From the NCBI GenBank assembly GCA_018674495.1, contig JABHAA010000026.1:1-64000 (forward strand): 64,000 bases of DNA. Direction: 5' to 3'. Under the pieces are notes generated by a model that had not been told where the DNA came from, made no database searches, and saw nothing but the letters and a program-made list of their open reading frames with translations. Shown one piece after another: positions 52,468 through 61,619 of the stretch (position 1 is the stretch's first letter; each line of letters begins with the position of its first letter). Source of the DNA: Rhodospirillaceae bacterium. GTDB taxonomy: Bacteria; Pseudomonadota; Alphaproteobacteria; Rhodospirillales; UBA2165. Both the position numbers and the translations under genes were made by a program.

Positions 52468-53441
52468 GGGTTGGGTTCGGGCGAGGCAACCGTGCGCAGG
52501 TCCGCCGAGGATATGAAGATGTTGATTCTGGCACCCAAGAGACGCTTGAAGGGGCGCCAGAGGTAGCGGTGCAGCCGCTCTATTTTGGGCGATGGCGAGA
52601 TGCCGCCGCCGCCCTTAAAGAACCTTGCGTAGGCGAAATAGAGCGCGCCCAGGATCATGCGCTCTATCAATCCGTGGCGGTCAACTTCCAGCTTACCCAT
52701 CCGGTAGCCGCAACCCTTCAATAGCCGGTGCATGGAATTTTCGCTAAAGAATTGGAGGTGCAACCCTTGGTGATGCGGGCGCCGGTGGTCTTGAAACGGA
52801 ACATCGATATAGAGCGCGCCCCGGTCCGATAGCAGCCGGCGGAGGCCCGATAGAATTTCGCCCGGCCGCAACAAATGCTCGATCGTATGCGAGATCACCA
52901 TGACATCGAATTTTGGCAAATCGGTGCGTTCGATGAAATTCTCCAAAAGCATATCGTAGGCAGTGATGCCCTCACCTTCGAGGAAGCGGCAAATATCCGC
53001 CGACGGCTCCAAGGCATACAAATTCTGATAGCCGCGCTGACGGCAGTGATAGAGAAACGGCGAATATCCGGAGCCCAAATCTATAATGCGCGCGGATTTT
53101 TCGAACACCGCCGCCTCTTCGACAAGCGTCAGTTGGCGCCGGGCGCGGTCGAACCGCTCATATAGACTGGCGTTGCCGGTAACATTGTCCAGCCAGCCAT
53201 TGTTCGCGAAATTCTCATCGACGCCATGGGCGCTCCAAAAATTTTCGGACGCGTAATATTGGTGGATGTCGACTTCGCTGGGCGCCGGGTGGGCAGCGAC
53301 ATGACCGCAAGTGCGGCACTCCACCAAATCGTAGGACATGACAACCGGCCGATGCGCGCCTTGCCCTCGCGGCGGCAATGCATAGACGCCAATTTCATTG
53401 CCGTCACTGGCATCGCAGCATGCGCAAGTAAATTCCACCAT
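52464..53441 (-). CDS. Class I SAM-dependent methyltransferase with zinc-ribbon N-terminus
   Basis: A 325-aa methyltransferase. The N-terminus has CACC and later CRTCGH, four cysteines of a likely zinc ribbon. The SAM domain shows RIIDLGSGYSPFLYHCRQRGY, LEPSADI and VMVISHTIEHLLRPG. The C-terminal part has IDVPFQDHRRPHHQGLHLQFF, common in glycan-modifying methyltransferases. The start is ATG 53441 (MVEFT); an in-frame TTG 15 bp earlier is possible. It overlaps the toroid gene by 4 bp. Confidence 0.85.
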   Translation of the reverse strand: MVEFTCACCDASDGNEIGVYALPPRGQGAHRPVVMSYDLVECRTCGHVAAHPAPSEVDIHQYYASENFWSAHGVDENFANNGWLDNVTGNASLYERFDRARRQLTLVEEAAVFEKSARIIDLGSGYSPFLYHCRQRGYQNLYALEPSADICRFLEGEGITAYDMLLENFIERTDLPKFDVMVISHTIEHLLRPGEILSGLRRLLSDRGALYIDVPFQDHRRPHHQGLHLQFFSENSMHRLLKGCGYRMGKLEVDRHGLIERMILGALYFAYARFFKGGGGISPSPKIERLHRYLWRPFKRLLGARINIFISSADLRTVASPEPNP

Positions 53442-53464
53442 CGGCAATTCAACCAAATTTTCGA

Positions 53465-54196
53465 TTATTTGATGGCCAGGAAACCTTCAAAACACACGTA
53501 TTTTTGAACCGTCATCATGTCGACGAAGCCCGCACGCTTTAAAAGATCTAGGTTTCCCTGGGTGGAAAAGGGCTCCATCACACCTTTCAGACTTCGCGTC
53601 TTTCCGACGATTTCATCATTGTCGTAGCCCTGGTCAATTTTAAAATCGGTGTAGAGATTGACCATCATATCCTGGAAACGGGCGTCAGCGGCGCGCACCT
53701 TTTCGAACAACAAAAAACCGCCGCCCCAGTTCAGTGAATTGTAGATGCGGTTGATCAACTCCTGGCGCCGCTTGGGCGGCACGAATTGGACGCTGTAATA
53801 AGATACAATGAAATCGGCCGGCTCATATTCGAACTGGTTTATATCATCGACCACCAGCTCCACATTGGCGAGATCACCGATCTCGCTGCGCGCCTGTTCG
53901 ATCATCTCCGGTTCCCGATCGATGCCGACGAACTTGATATTCTTATCGGAAAAGCGACTGCTCAACTGGCGGATCAAACTGCCGGTCGAAACGCCCAGTT
54001 CGTAGCAGACCGATCCATCCTGCAAAAAATAATCACCAATTTTGCAGGCCAAGTCGTGACCGCTGTCATAGAGCGGAACCGAGCGGCGCACATGGTCGGT
54101 AAATGTTGAAGAGACATCGCCACTAAATGTCCAGGACGCATTTCCGGCGGCGATGGATTCGCCTACTACGGGAGCGGCGGAAGGTTTGTTTGTCAT
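53465..54196 (-). CDS. CmoA-like SAM-dependent methyltransferase
   Basis: A 243-aa protein aligned along its length with CmoA, which makes carboxy-SAM for tRNA wobble-uridine modification. Shared marks include DHVRRSVPLYDSGHDLA, CYELGVSTGSLIRQL (motif I), VGIDREPEMIEQAR, DDINQFEYEPADFIVSYYSVQFVPP and LLFEKVRAAD. Position in a glycan locus, without cmoB, argues for a different acceptor or for carboxy-SAM supply to a glycan enzyme. The start at 54196 follows GGAGACTTGGAG. Confidence 0.82.
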   Translation of the reverse strand: MTNKPSAAPVVGESIAAGNASWTFSGDVSSTFTDHVRRSVPLYDSGHDLACKIGDYFLQDGSVCYELGVSTGSLIRQLSSRFSDKNIKFVGIDREPEMIEQARSEIGDLANVELVVDDINQFEYEPADFIVSYYSVQFVPPKRRQELINRIYNSLNWGGGFLLFEKVRAADARFQDMMVNLYTDFKIDQGYDNDEIVGKTRSLKGVMEPFSTQGNLDLLKRAGFVDMMTVQKYVCFEGFLAIK

Positions 54197-54280
54197 CTCC
54201 AAGTCTCCAATCTCATTTGGCTCATCGCACCGGCCCGATTTACCGTTTGGGCACATCCAACCGCACATACAAACTGGATA

Positions 54281-55300
54281 TCACCGTTCGCTGAGCGATT
54301 CTACGTTTTCCTCAAGGGCGCACTCTGGCTTGTCCTGACCCGATAGCTCGCTGCGCCGCTGCGCAACGCGGTTTTCTTCCAAAAGCGAGCGGTTGGCGGC
54401 CATCAAATCAGCAACAAAAGCCAGCACCCAGGTCTGGAACCCCATCAGCAGCAATACGGCCGCCAATATCAAGCTGGGAAGGAACGTGCGCCCGGGTTCG
54501 GGAAACACAAATATGTTGAGCATCCAACGAACACCAAGCAAGAAACCGGCGCTGAACGGCACGGCGCCCAGAAACAGAAAAAACCGAAGCGGCTGATAGA
54601 GCAAGAATATCCGAATGATCACGATCACCGAGCGCAGCACGTAGGACATATTGTTCTTCACCAGGCGCGATGGACGCAAATCTTTGTTCACCCGGACCGG
54701 AACCCAGGTGACGGGAATTCCCTTACGACCCGCCTGGATCAGAGTTTCCAGGGTGTAGGTATGCTCCGAGAAAACACGAATGTTCAGCGCCGCGTTCCGG
54801 GACAGAGCGCGAAAGCCGCTGGGCGCGTCGGGAATATCGGTGCCACTGACCCGCCTGACAACCCAGCTCCCGAATTTTTGCAACAGCTTTTTGGTGGCGG
54901 AGAAATGCGCGATATCGGAAATCGGGCGGGCGCCAACGACCATTTCGGCGGCACCTTCCAGGACCGGCTTTACCAACTTTTCGATATCACCGGCATGATA
55001 TTGGTTGTCGGCGTCGGTGTTGACAATGATATCGGCGCCGCGCGCAAGTGAGGCGTCTATTCCAGCCGAGAAGGCGCGCGCCAGACCCAAATTTTTCGGC
55101 AGCCGTATAATATGATCGACACCAAGCTTCTCGGCGACACGTTGCGTCCCGTCAGTACTGCCGTCATCGATTACCAAGGTTTCTATTATATCGATGCCGG
55201 CAATGCTGGCCGGCAATTCCGCAAAGGTAATGGGAAGGCTTTCGGCCTCATTGAAACAGGGTATCTGGATAATAAGTTTGACCAATTTCGGTATCTTCAA
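54281..55300 (-). CDS. Glycosyltransferase family 2 with membrane domain (DPM-like)
   Basis: A 339-aa enzyme. The GT-A domain begins LIIQIPCFNEAESLPITF, with VIDDGSTDGT and NTDADNQYHAGDI (DxD-type motif), and continues to SGFRALSR. Two C-terminal membrane helices follow at about 245-265 and 280-305. Such GT2 proteins use undecaprenyl phosphate as acceptor or add sugars to lipid carriers. It is the first gene of the minus-strand set running to 49889; the promoter should lie in the 95-bp gap before the divergent ligase gene. Confidence 0.88.
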   Translation of the reverse strand: MKIPKLVKLIIQIPCFNEAESLPITFAELPASIAGIDIIETLVIDDGSTDGTQRVAEKLGVDHIIRLPKNLGLARAFSAGIDASLARGADIIVNTDADNQYHAGDIEKLVKPVLEGAAEMVVGARPISDIAHFSATKKLLQKFGSWVVRRVSGTDIPDAPSGFRALSRNAALNIRVFSEHTYTLETLIQAGRKGIPVTWVPVRVNKDLRPSRLVKNNMSYVLRSVIVIIRIFLLYQPLRFFLFLGAVPFSAGFLLGVRWMLNIFVFPEPGRTFLPSLILAAVLLLMGFQTWVLAFVADLMAANRSLLEENRVAQRRSELSGQDKPECALEENVESLSER

Positions 55301-55395
55301 TAAATGACCAAGGCGGCGATTTTTGCCGGATTGATAATTGTGTCAGAATGGTACGTATCAATATCCGGCGGAACCTTAACTGAAGCAATAAACGA

Positions 55396-56643
55396 ATGAA
55401 TTCCCAATTAAAATACCTGAAAACGAATTTGACGTTGTTGGTGTTCTGCGCGCTGGCGGTGCTGGTACCGATGACCGCATTTTTCAGCACCCGCGCCGTT
55501 GTTCCGCTCACCATCCTGGCGGTGCTGGTGGGAACGTTCGATCAAATTCGGCGCCGGGAATGGCGCTTTCCCATAGATGCCATGACCGCAATTCTCCTTG
55601 GCGCGGTCGTTCTATGGGCGTTGATCAGCGCTGCATGGGCGCTCGACAGCTTTCTTGCATTTCGCGGCGCGGGCAAAATTCTCGGTAACGTCACCATCGG
55701 CATTCTTCTTCTTGGATTGGCGTTGAAATTGCGCGACGAATTCCAGCCGAAATTACTCGGCTATGCCTTAACCGTAGGCATGGTCATCGCCCTTAGCGCA
55801 CTCACCATCGATCCTCTGTTTAACCAACCCTTCAGCGCCCTGGTCTATGGCGGCCCCATCTCCGTCAACGCCATCGGTCTCTATTGGTTAAACGCCAGCA
55901 CGGCAATATTGATTGTTTTGGTCTGGCCGCTCATCGTATTTTTAAAGGGTGAAAAGAAACTGTTTTGGGGATTGGTTATCCTGGCTTGGCTGACATGGGT
56001 TACCCATTTAATAGGCTTCAATACAGGTTTGGTAGTCATCGGTATCTCGGCGGTGCTGTTTATCCCGTTGCTGTTATTGCGGGCAAGGGCGTTCGCTATC
56101 CTATCGGTGCTGGTCGCTGCTGCCATATTTTTGAGCCCGTTCGTGTTGCCACGGGTTTTTGACCCAGTCGTATACGCACCCATGGAGGCGGTCCCGAAAC
56201 CGTTGGTGCACCGCATGTATATCTGGAAATTCGCATCCGGCCGGCTTTTGGAAAAACCGTTCGTTGGCTGGGGAATGAATGCAGCCCGGGTTATCCCTGG
56301 CGGCAAGGAACGCGCCACGGATAAATTCCGCGCCTCCTATGGAGAATTCCTACCGTTGCATCCTCATAATGCCGGGCTGCAGATTTGGCTAGAGTTGGGC
56401 ATTCCCGGAACGCTGGCATTCGCCGCGCTGCTGGCGATCCTGTTGCAGCGCGCCCGGGCGCTGGGCCTCGCCGGTGTGGCCGCGCCATTTCTGTTGCTGC
56501 AATTTCTGTCCGCATTTTTGTTTTCCGAGGTTAGCTTCGGCATCTGGCAAAGCTGGTGGCAGGCGGTGCTATGGATCAATATTGCGCTGGCCGTCCTGCT
56601 TTGCAGGCCGCCGCCCGCACCGGAAAGGGCTCAGCCCGGTTGA
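55396..56643 (+). CDS. O-antigen ligase/polymerase family membrane protein
   Basis: A 415-aa protein with about 11 helices and a large periplasmic loop (about 260-335) with RLLEKPFVGWGMNAARVIPGG and PLHPHNAGLQIWLELGIPG. The HN pair and the GWG segment fit WaaL/Wzy ligases. It either joins the glycan to lipid A or polymerises it. It is the only plus-strand gene in its stretch and overlaps the convergent GT2 gene by 13 bp. Confidence 0.87.
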   Translation: MNSQLKYLKTNLTLLVFCALAVLVPMTAFFSTRAVVPLTILAVLVGTFDQIRRREWRFPIDAMTAILLGAVVLWALISAAWALDSFLAFRGAGKILGNVTIGILLLGLALKLRDEFQPKLLGYALTVGMVIALSALTIDPLFNQPFSALVYGGPISVNAIGLYWLNASTAILIVLVWPLIVFLKGEKKLFWGLVILAWLTWVTHLIGFNTGLVVIGISAVLFIPLLLLRARAFAILSVLVAAAIFLSPFVLPRVFDPVVYAPMEAVPKPLVHRMYIWKFASGRLLEKPFVGWGMNAARVIPGGKERATDKFRASYGEFLPLHPHNAGLQIWLELGIPGTLAFAALLAILLQRARALGLAGVAAPFLLLQFLSAFLFSEVSFGIWQSWWQAVLWINIALAVLLCRPPPAPERAQPG

Positions 56644-57557
56644 AGGTAGTCCCGGCGGGGATGGATATTGCGACCGAGCAGCACAACGCTTAGTGATTTC
56701 AACAATGCGAACGGCATCCGAGCCATGGTCCAGATGGCCAGCCCATACCGGCACCGGGACATATAGACAGCGCGGGCTTCGTTGAAGATGGCCGCGTTGC
56801 GAAAGGCCAGGCTGAACAGCATCGATCCCGGATAGTGTTTCAAGGCCGCCGCATGACGTTCGGCGATGATTTGCCCGCATGCCAAGCGCCGCGCGGTGTG
56901 GCTGGTGATATTGCCTTCGGTAACATGGTATCGGGACAAGGCTTCATCAAAGACCACGAAGCGGTTGGCCGGATCGGCGAGCATGGCCAGCCAAAGATCA
57001 AAGTCCTGCGCGGTCTTAAGCTCCGGGTCGAGCCCGCCGGCGGATAAAACCGCCTCTCTTTTGGCCACCACAGTGCAAGTGCCAATAAATCCTTTTCGGT
57101 ACAGCCCGACGAAAGAAATTGGCGCGGCGCGAAACCGGCTCGCCGCATCGTTGAGCCTTTCGGCGCCCGCTTCGGCATGCAGATTGTTGTGAGCAACCAG
57201 AACGATGGCCGGATCATCAAAGTACGGCAGACTGCGTTCCAACTTGGCGGGCAACCATTCATCGTCGGCATCCAGAAACGCAACATAGTGCCCGGCCGCT
57301 TCCATGATCGCGCGGTTGCGCGCCGCGCCGGCTCCGCCGTGATACTGGTGGAGGACGGTCAGGCGAATATCGCCAAGCAGCCCGGCCGAGGATTTTGCCG
57401 CTTCCAAGGTTCCGTCGTCGGAGCCGTCATCAACGACGATGACTTCCAGCGGCCGCAACGTCTGATCGGCGACGCTGGCCAGCGCCCGGCCGATGGTCCC
57501 GGCGGCACGATAGGCGGGAACAATGACGCTGATACCGGCGCCGGATATATTATTCAA
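56631..57557 (-). CDS. Glycosyltransferase family 2
   Basis: A 308-aa GT-A glycosyltransferase. VIVPAYRAAGTIGRALASV, VVDDGSDDGTLEAA, GAGAARNRAIMEA and AFLDADDEWLPAKLERSL (DxD) are all present. It is soluble. The start overlaps the SGNH hydrolase stop by 8 bp, so they are in one transcript. Donor and acceptor are unknown. Confidence 0.9.
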   Translation of the reverse strand: MNNISGAGISVIVPAYRAAGTIGRALASVADQTLRPLEVIVVDDGSDDGTLEAAKSSAGLLGDIRLTVLHQYHGGAGAARNRAIMEAAGHYVAFLDADDEWLPAKLERSLPYFDDPAIVLVAHNNLHAEAGAERLNDAASRFRAAPISFVGLYRKGFIGTCTVVAKREAVLSAGGLDPELKTAQDFDLWLAMLADPANRFVVFDEALSRYHVTEGNITSHTARRLACGQIIAERHAAALKHYPGSMLFSLAFRNAAIFNEARAVYMSRCRYGLAIWTMARMPFALLKSLSVVLLGRNIHPRRDYLQPG

Positions 57558-58617
57558 ACTTGGTATTTAGCCAGCGGACCACATGATCGGCGGCAATCTG
57601 GTGGCCGGCGGGGTTCCAATGGCCGTCATGGGGGAAGTGGGTTTTTTCAAAGCCGCGATCCTTGAAGGCTTCGAGCGGATCAATGACGTTAAGCCCACGC
57701 GCCTTCAATTCATCGATAGTCTTCAAACGCATATCCCGGCTGTCGGCGTCTCCGGATTTGATCTCGGACCGGGTCGGAATGATCAGCACGGCAAAGGGGA
57801 TGCTTTTGGCAAACCGGGCGCGCAAAACATTCAGTTCACGGGCGGTGTCGATGGCGATTTGGGGGCGGTCGGATTTTTCAGGATTGGCGCGGTAGGCATG
57901 CTCTTTTTTCAATATTCCTGACCGGATCAATAATTCGTTGACCACGCCAACCCGCTTCAAGGTAACCGCCAGAAAATTGTAGAGGGACGAAACTTCGGTG
58001 GCCAGTTTTTTTGCTTCGGACAGGGATTTGAGAGAACCGCTCAGGCTGGTCGGCTTAACGGCGGACAATTTCTTTTTGTTTTCCGCTTCGCAGTCATATT
58101 TCATGACATCGTTTTCCATGACCAATCCGACCACCACTGCTTTGGGCTCAAAATCACGCGGCGGCATATAGGACATGAGCTGATAGGCGCAAACGTCATT
58201 GCCTGGCGCGGCCAGATTGTAGGCGGCAAATTTCTGCGATACCTCGATCAATTCGGAATAGGTTTCCCGGCGTTCCACGCCCCAGCCGAAAGTCATCGAA
58301 TCGCCGATCACCCAAATCTGGCCATCCGAAGCAGACAACGGCTCGGCATTTCTCAAACCCGATCCATTGATCCGAATTTTGATTCGGAAATCACCATTGT
58401 TCTGTGCGAAATAGCCATCAAATTTCGGCTTACCGAGACGTAAATATCCATGGCCGGGCACTTCAACAAAACCCATGAAGCGCCCGCTATAGAATTCCTG
58501 CCAGTTGGGTAGGAAAAACCGGAGCAGAATTTCGGCGGCGACAATCATCAAGACAAGGCCGATCAGCGTCGCGGCAATAGCGCCGCCAAAGGACTTGGTC
58601 GGTTTCGAATCGCTCAT
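57550..58617 (-). CDS. Membrane-anchored SGNH/GDSL hydrolase-like protein
   Basis: A 355-aa protein with one N-terminal helix (about 10-32) and a periplasmic SGNH domain. The nucleophile block is IWVIGDSMTFGWGVE, NLAAPGNDVCAYQ carries the conserved Gly/Asn and HFPHDGHWNPAGH the catalytic Asp-x-x-His. This looks like proteins that move or remove O-acetyl groups of surface glycans (compare AlgX-like enzymes). Its start overlaps the methyltransferase stop by 4 bp. Confidence 0.83.
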   Translation of the reverse strand: MSDSKPTKSFGGAIAATLIGLVLMIVAAEILLRFFLPNWQEFYSGRFMGFVEVPGHGYLRLGKPKFDGYFAQNNGDFRIKIRINGSGLRNAEPLSASDGQIWVIGDSMTFGWGVERRETYSELIEVSQKFAAYNLAAPGNDVCAYQLMSYMPPRDFEPKAVVVGLVMENDVMKYDCEAENKKKLSAVKPTSLSGSLKSLSEAKKLATEVSSLYNFLAVTLKRVGVVNELLIRSGILKKEHAYRANPEKSDRPQIAIDTARELNVLRARFAKSIPFAVLIIPTRSEIKSGDADSRDMRLKTIDELKARGLNVIDPLEAFKDRGFEKTHFPHDGHWNPAGHQIAADHVVRWLNTKFE

Positions 58618-59630
58618 GCAGGGCCGGCCTTTTCGCCAATGACATCAAACAATGCGCCTTCGCGGGCGATGCTTCCGATCCACGACATTTGAGTAATGGC
58701 GCGCTGGTAGGAATTGCCAGGCTCGGTCTTTGCGAACAAATTTTCCGCGCCTTCGCCGGAGGTGCCGAGTATGGCCGGCGAACAATTGCGAAAAGCAACC
58801 CCAAATTCCTCAAACCAACCCAGAACCTCGTCGACGGAATGCCAGGTTTCGTGGGGATTGAAATATTGATCCTTTATCCAAATCTCGGCTTTACGCTCAT
58901 CGACGATGCGGTTGCGCACCACATAGTCAATTTTGGGGCCCAGCAAATTGATCAGCTTCGATCGGATCCAGGTGGGGATACGGGCGTAAGAGTTATAAAG
59001 CCCAACCATGATGATGCCGCCTGGTTTTAGTTTTTGAACAATATGGCCGAAGGCTTTTTTGGCATCATATGTGTGATGCAGGACGCCGTGGGATATGGCG
59101 ACATCGAAGCTGTTGTCCTTGATCGCCAGATCGAAAATATTCATTTGGATGAAGGCGCTGCGTTGCAGCTGGTTCCGCTGGCGATGTTCCTCGGCCAACT
59201 TCAAGCTGCTGAGCGACATATCGATACCGAGAACATAGTTGTTGTTGAGTTGCAGAAAATGGGAAAGCTGGCCGGTGCCGCAGCCGCATTCGAGAATGGT
59301 TTTGTTGTAGCCGATGGCGCCCAGCAAATCGGCGGAAAAGGGATTTTGGCTACCCTTCTGTACCAATTGCCCGAACTCCTCCAACCCTTCGTAGTTCGGA
59401 AAGGGATTTTCTTCGTAAAAGCTTTTGACCCGCCCGGTCACGTCCACGCCGTCCGCGTCCAGGGTCCCATACAGCGACGGAACGCTATCGACAAAGCCAA
59501 AATCCTCGCCGGTTTCTCGGCATTGGAAGCGGTCTTCGAATATATCCAGGCTGGTATCGTTGCTTCCCGACGGCGCCTTTAAATTGCGCAGAATTTTTTT
59601 CGATATAGCCGCGCCGGGTGATCCGGTCAT
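58614..59630 (-). CDS. Class I SAM-dependent methyltransferase
   Basis: A 338-aa methyltransferase. An N-terminal Trm112-like region leads to FYEENPFPNYEGLEEFG, typical of a group seen in glycan and carbamoyl-sugar loci. SAM motif I is TILECGCGTGQLSHFL, then GIDMSLSSLKLAEEH and AISHGVLHHTYDAKKAFGH. The last part has ETWHSVDEVLGWFEEFGV. One base separates its start from the carbamoyltransferase stop, and it is part of that operon. Confidence 0.87.
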   Translation of the reverse strand: MTGSPGAAISKKILRNLKAPSGSNDTSLDIFEDRFQCRETGEDFGFVDSVPSLYGTLDADGVDVTGRVKSFYEENPFPNYEGLEEFGQLVQKGSQNPFSADLLGAIGYNKTILECGCGTGQLSHFLQLNNNYVLGIDMSLSSLKLAEEHRQRNQLQRSAFIQMNIFDLAIKDNSFDVAISHGVLHHTYDAKKAFGHIVQKLKPGGIIMVGLYNSYARIPTWIRSKLINLLGPKIDYVVRNRIVDERKAEIWIKDQYFNPHETWHSVDEVLGWFEEFGVAFRNCSPAILGTSGEGAENLFAKTEPGNSYQRAITQMSWIGSIAREGALFDVIGEKAGPA

Positions 59631-59631
59631 C

Positions 59632-61425
59632 TTATTGGTCTTCTTTCAACAGCACAAAATTTTCCAGCACCAGAACGTCCATCTCGGTCGCCATGAAGCA
59701 CCGATAGGCGTCTTCGGGCGAACAAACGATGGGCTCGTCGCGGACATTGAAGCTGGTGTTCACCAGCACCGGACAATCGGTCAGTTTTTTAAACGCGTCG
59801 ATCAGGCTATGCAGTTTTGGATTGGTGTCTTCGTGGACGGTTTGCACCCGCGCCGAATAATCCACATGGGTTACCGCCGGAATTTCGCTGCGCACCACAT
59901 TCAGCTTGTCGAGGCCGATGCGCGCATTGTCAGCGTCCGAGACCGTCTTGCGCCGTGATTTTTCGACTGGCGCCACCAAAAGCATGTAGGGGCTTTCCTC
60001 TTCAAGATCGAAATATTGGCTGGCATCGCCGGCGAGCACGGCCGGCGCGAACGGGCGGAAACTTTCCCGGTATTTGATTTTGAGATTGAGTACCCTTTGT
60101 AGGCTTTCGGAGCGGGCATCGGCCAGGATCGAGCGGTTGCCGAGGGCGCGCGGTCCAAACTCCATGCGCCCCTGGAACCAGCCGATCACCTTGCCGCCGG
60201 CCAGATATCCGGCAATATCGCTGAGCAATTCATTATTGTTCAATTCGTTGTAGCTGGCGCCGTGATCCACCAACACCGAGCGGATTTCTTCCCCGCCATA
60301 GGCCGGGCCGAGATAGGTTCCCTTCATGGCGTCGCTGGTACCATTGGCCGGGTTTTTTTCCGCATGGCCCAAGGTGCGTGCGATGGTCAAGGCAACACCC
60401 ACCGATGCGCCGGCGTCGCCTGCGGCCGGCTGTATCCAGATATTTTCAAACGGTCCTTCGCGCAAAATGCGACCATTGGCGACACAGTTGAGCGCGACGC
60501 CGCCGGCCAGACACAGATTCTTTTGACCCGTGTCCCGGTGCAGCGCGGCAACCAGTTTCAGCACGATCTCCTCGGTGACTGTTTGGATCGACGCGGCCAG
60601 ATCCATCTGGCGTTGCCCAAGCGGCGCTTCCGGCGCATGGCGCGGCGCACCGAACAGGGCGTCGAACCTGGTATTGGTCATCGTTAGACCGGTGCAATAG
60701 TTGAAATAATCCATGTTCAGGCGAAACGAAAAATCATCCTTCACATCAATCAGATTGTCGTAGATCAGGGACGTGTATTTGGGCTCGCCGTAAGGTGCCA
60801 GGCCCATGACCTTGTACTCGCCATCGTTTACCGCGAACCCCAGATAATAGGTAAAAGCCGAATACAGCATGCCAAGGGAATGGGGGAAGCGGATTTCTTT
60901 GGCCAGATTGATCTCAGACCCGTTACCCTCGCCCAAGGTAGTAGTCGCCCACTCGCCAACCCCGTCCATGACCAGAATGGCGGCGCTATCGAAGGGCGAC
61001 GGATAAAAGGCGCTGGCCGCATGGGAATGGTGGTGATGACTAAATAGAATTTGTTTTTCCTCGATAGCGCCCAACCCGAGCGCCTTCAACTCCTTCAATA
61101 TGAGACCTTTTTGAAAGATCTTCTCCTTGACCCAAACTGGGATTGCCTGGACGAATGAGCCGAGTCCCCTTGGCGCGAATGCCAGATAGGTTTCCAGGAG
61201 CCGGTTAAAGGTCAGCAGCGGCTTGTCATAAAATCCAATGTAATCGATGTCATCGAGGGCCAATCCGCCTTCCTTCAGACAATAGGCGGCGGCCTGGCTG
61301 GGAAATTGATCGTAATGCTTGATCCGGTTGAAGCGTTCCTCCTGCGCGGCCGCGACAATTTCGCCGTCCTTGACCAGGGCGGCGGCGCTGTCGTGATAAT
61401 ATGCGGATATGCCGAGAACGTTCAC
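59632..61425 (-). CDS. Carbamoyltransferase (NodU/TobZ/CmcH family)
   Basis: A 597-aa enzyme that activates carbamoyl phosphate with ATP and puts the carbamoyl group on a sugar hydroxyl. The N-terminal Kae1/YrdC-like part has GISAYYHDSAAALV, QEERFNRIKHYDQFP and HHHHSHAASAFYPS (metal His). DGVGEWATT and the C-terminal FGPRALGNRSILAD, NTSFNVRDEPIVCSPEDA follow. The start GTG 61425 shares its first base with the stop of the DUF5989 gene (TAGTG). The ORF extends further to 61587 but that is antisense of nothing useful. Confidence 0.92.
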   Translation of the reverse strand: MNVLGISAYYHDSAAALVKDGEIVAAAQEERFNRIKHYDQFPSQAAAYCLKEGGLALDDIDYIGFYDKPLLTFNRLLETYLAFAPRGLGSFVQAIPVWVKEKIFQKGLILKELKALGLGAIEEKQILFSHHHHSHAASAFYPSPFDSAAILVMDGVGEWATTTLGEGNGSEINLAKEIRFPHSLGMLYSAFTYYLGFAVNDGEYKVMGLAPYGEPKYTSLIYDNLIDVKDDFSFRLNMDYFNYCTGLTMTNTRFDALFGAPRHAPEAPLGQRQMDLAASIQTVTEEIVLKLVAALHRDTGQKNLCLAGGVALNCVANGRILREGPFENIWIQPAAGDAGASVGVALTIARTLGHAEKNPANGTSDAMKGTYLGPAYGGEEIRSVLVDHGASYNELNNNELLSDIAGYLAGGKVIGWFQGRMEFGPRALGNRSILADARSESLQRVLNLKIKYRESFRPFAPAVLAGDASQYFDLEEESPYMLLVAPVEKSRRKTVSDADNARIGLDKLNVVRSEIPAVTHVDYSARVQTVHEDTNPKLHSLIDAFKKLTDCPVLVNTSFNVRDEPIVCSPEDAYRCFMATEMDVLVLENFVLLKEDQ

Positions 61426-61577
61426 TAAAATATAGCGTAGATAAAGGGCGTGATCGCGGTGCTTTGGGCCAAAACCAACAGCCCGCCAAGGGCAACCAGA
61501 CCGATGATGACCGGCGCCAGCCAGAACTTGCGGTAGACCGTCATGAATTTGAAAAGCTGTCCGAGGGTCGAAATCAT
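61425..61577 (-). CDS. DUF5989 small membrane protein
   Basis: A 50-aa protein. It begins MISTLGQLFKFM, then a charged turn (TVYRKFWLAP) and one hydrophobic helix (VIIGLVALGGLLVLAQ), ending FIYAIF. This is the pattern of DUF5989 proteins, which occur between SxtJ-type and carbamoyltransferase genes in many bacteria. It is likely part of a membrane complex with them. The stop TAG overlaps the GTG start of the carbamoyltransferase. Confidence 0.8.
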   Translation of the reverse strand: MISTLGQLFKFMTVYRKFWLAPVIIGLVALGGLLVLAQSTAITPFIYAIF

Positions 61578-61619
61578 GGGTAGGCACTCTCAGCGGAAAA
61601 TCGGTATATGAGAAGAAAA

